A DNA stretch of 12,651 bases, from contig JAGAFH010000130.1 of assembly GCA_017612755.1 (NCBI GenBank), positions 1-12,651 on the forward strand, given 5' to 3'. Shown one piece after another: positions 12,254 through 12,651 of the stretch (position 1 is the stretch's first letter; the number at the start of each line of letters is the position of its first letter). The notes under the pieces are model-generated. The model saw only the letters and a program-made list of their open reading frames with translations. It was not told where the DNA came from and did not search any database. This stretch comes from Clostridiales bacterium. Lineage in GTDB: Bacteria; Bacillota; Clostridia; Saccharofermentanales; Saccharofermentanaceae. Made by a program: the position numbers and the translations under genes.

Positions 12254-12651
12254 ATGAAAAGAGCAAAGCTTATGTCAGCTGTACTGGCTTGCGCTTTCCT
12301 TATGGGAGGGTGCAATATGATAGATTCCCTTCTTGCACCCGACGACCGGGAAAGAGAAGAAGAGGACGAGGATGAGGAAGAGGAGACGGAAGATAACGAC
12401 TCCCTGGAAGCTCCTACCGAACCTGAGAAGACAAGACCATCCGAACCCGAAGAGACGGTGGCCCCTGAAACATCAGAGACTTCAGAGACAACGGCAGCTG
12501 TCATAGATGGTGCTTATGCCGAAGCATATATAGAGACCATCGATGATTACCTGGATGATCTCGAATATGGTAACGAAGATGATATCAGATACGACCTTAT
12601 CTACATCGATGAAGACAGTATCCCTGAACTGATAATCGGAGTTCCCGGATA
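12254..12651 (+). CDS. Lipoprotein with acidic/Pro/Thr linker and DxD-type repeat (3' end outside window)
   Basis: 132 complete codons, still open at the right edge. GAGAGGAG lies about 8 bases before the ATG. Signal peptide MKRAKLMSAVLACAFLMGG ends at lipid Cys20. Residues about 30-80 are a D/E run (EREEEDEDEEEETED) followed by Glu/Pro/Thr/Ser linker (PTEPEKT, SEPEETVAPETSETSETT). The globular part begins AYAEAYIETIDDYLDDLEYG and contains YDLIYIDEDSIPELIIG. That segment resembles the D-x-D-x-x-PEL motif of clostridial secreted proteins with FG-GAP/EF-hand-like calcium loops; the resemblance is from memory. It shares signal-linker architecture with the lipoproteins at 4419 and 11422, but its domain looks unrelated. 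Function unknown. Confidence 0.85.
   Translation, partial: MKRAKLMSAVLACAFLMGGCNMIDSLLAPDDREREEEDEDEEEETEDNDSLEAPTEPEKTRPSEPEETVAPETSETSETTAAVIDGAYAEAYIETIDDYLDDLEYGNEDDIRYDLIYIDEDSIPELIIGVPG

Noticed and set aside
12187..12504. A Ser-rich minus-strand frame opposite the last lipoprotein
   Set aside because: Shadow of the acidic linker codons; it would also begin inside a well-supported coding region.

Overview
The window looks like chromosome from a Gram-positive anaerobe of the class Clostridia, perhaps a gut or rumen Lachnospiraceae/Oscillospiraceae-type bacterium. The signs are four lipobox lipoproteins with acidic Glu/Thr linkers, strong GGAGG-type ribosome sites, several GTG starts, a Firmicute-type DUF896/YnzC gene, a MacAB-like exporter with no outer-membrane partner, and moderate GC content. 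The genus cannot be fixed from the sequence. There are no insertion sequences, CRISPR arrays, rRNAs or phage genes.

Layout. Bases 1-855 hold the 3' part of an alpha/beta hydrolase resembling the Est1E/LJ0536 cinnamoyl (feruloyl) esterases. A tRNA-Ala(CGC) with its own -10 element follows (872-947). Bases 957-3787 form a metal-uptake operon: a sigma-A-like promoter covered by a Fur-family box, a two-TM Cys/His-loop small protein, a ZnuA/AdcA-like solute-binding lipoprotein, a ZnuB-like permease and a second lipoprotein coupled to the permease by overlapping stop and start codons. The ATPase normally found in this operon type is absent. A GNAT acetyltransferase follows (3834-4307).

A lipoprotein gene with its own promoter and a strong terminator lies at 4419-5156. 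A second operon runs from 5278 to 10215: acyltransferase-3 membrane protein, HlyD/MacA-like adaptor, MacB-type ATPase, MacB/FtsX-type permease and a DUF896 protein. The genes overlap or nearly touch, which suggests an envelope or lipid-linked export function. This operon converges on, and overlaps by 13 bp, a minus-strand FkbM-type methyltransferase (10203-11249). A divergent lipoprotein follows (11422-12120), a paralogue of the one at 4419, then a terminator, and then a truncated third lipoprotein gene at the right edge (12254 onward).

The points most worth a second look are the ATPase-less metal operon and its layered control region (Fur-type box nested inside a longer inverted repeat that holds the ribosome site), the Cys/His-loop small protein, the Ig-like/low-complexity insertion in the efflux adaptor, and the paralogous lipoproteins flanking the exporter operon. 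No gap exceeds 300 bases.
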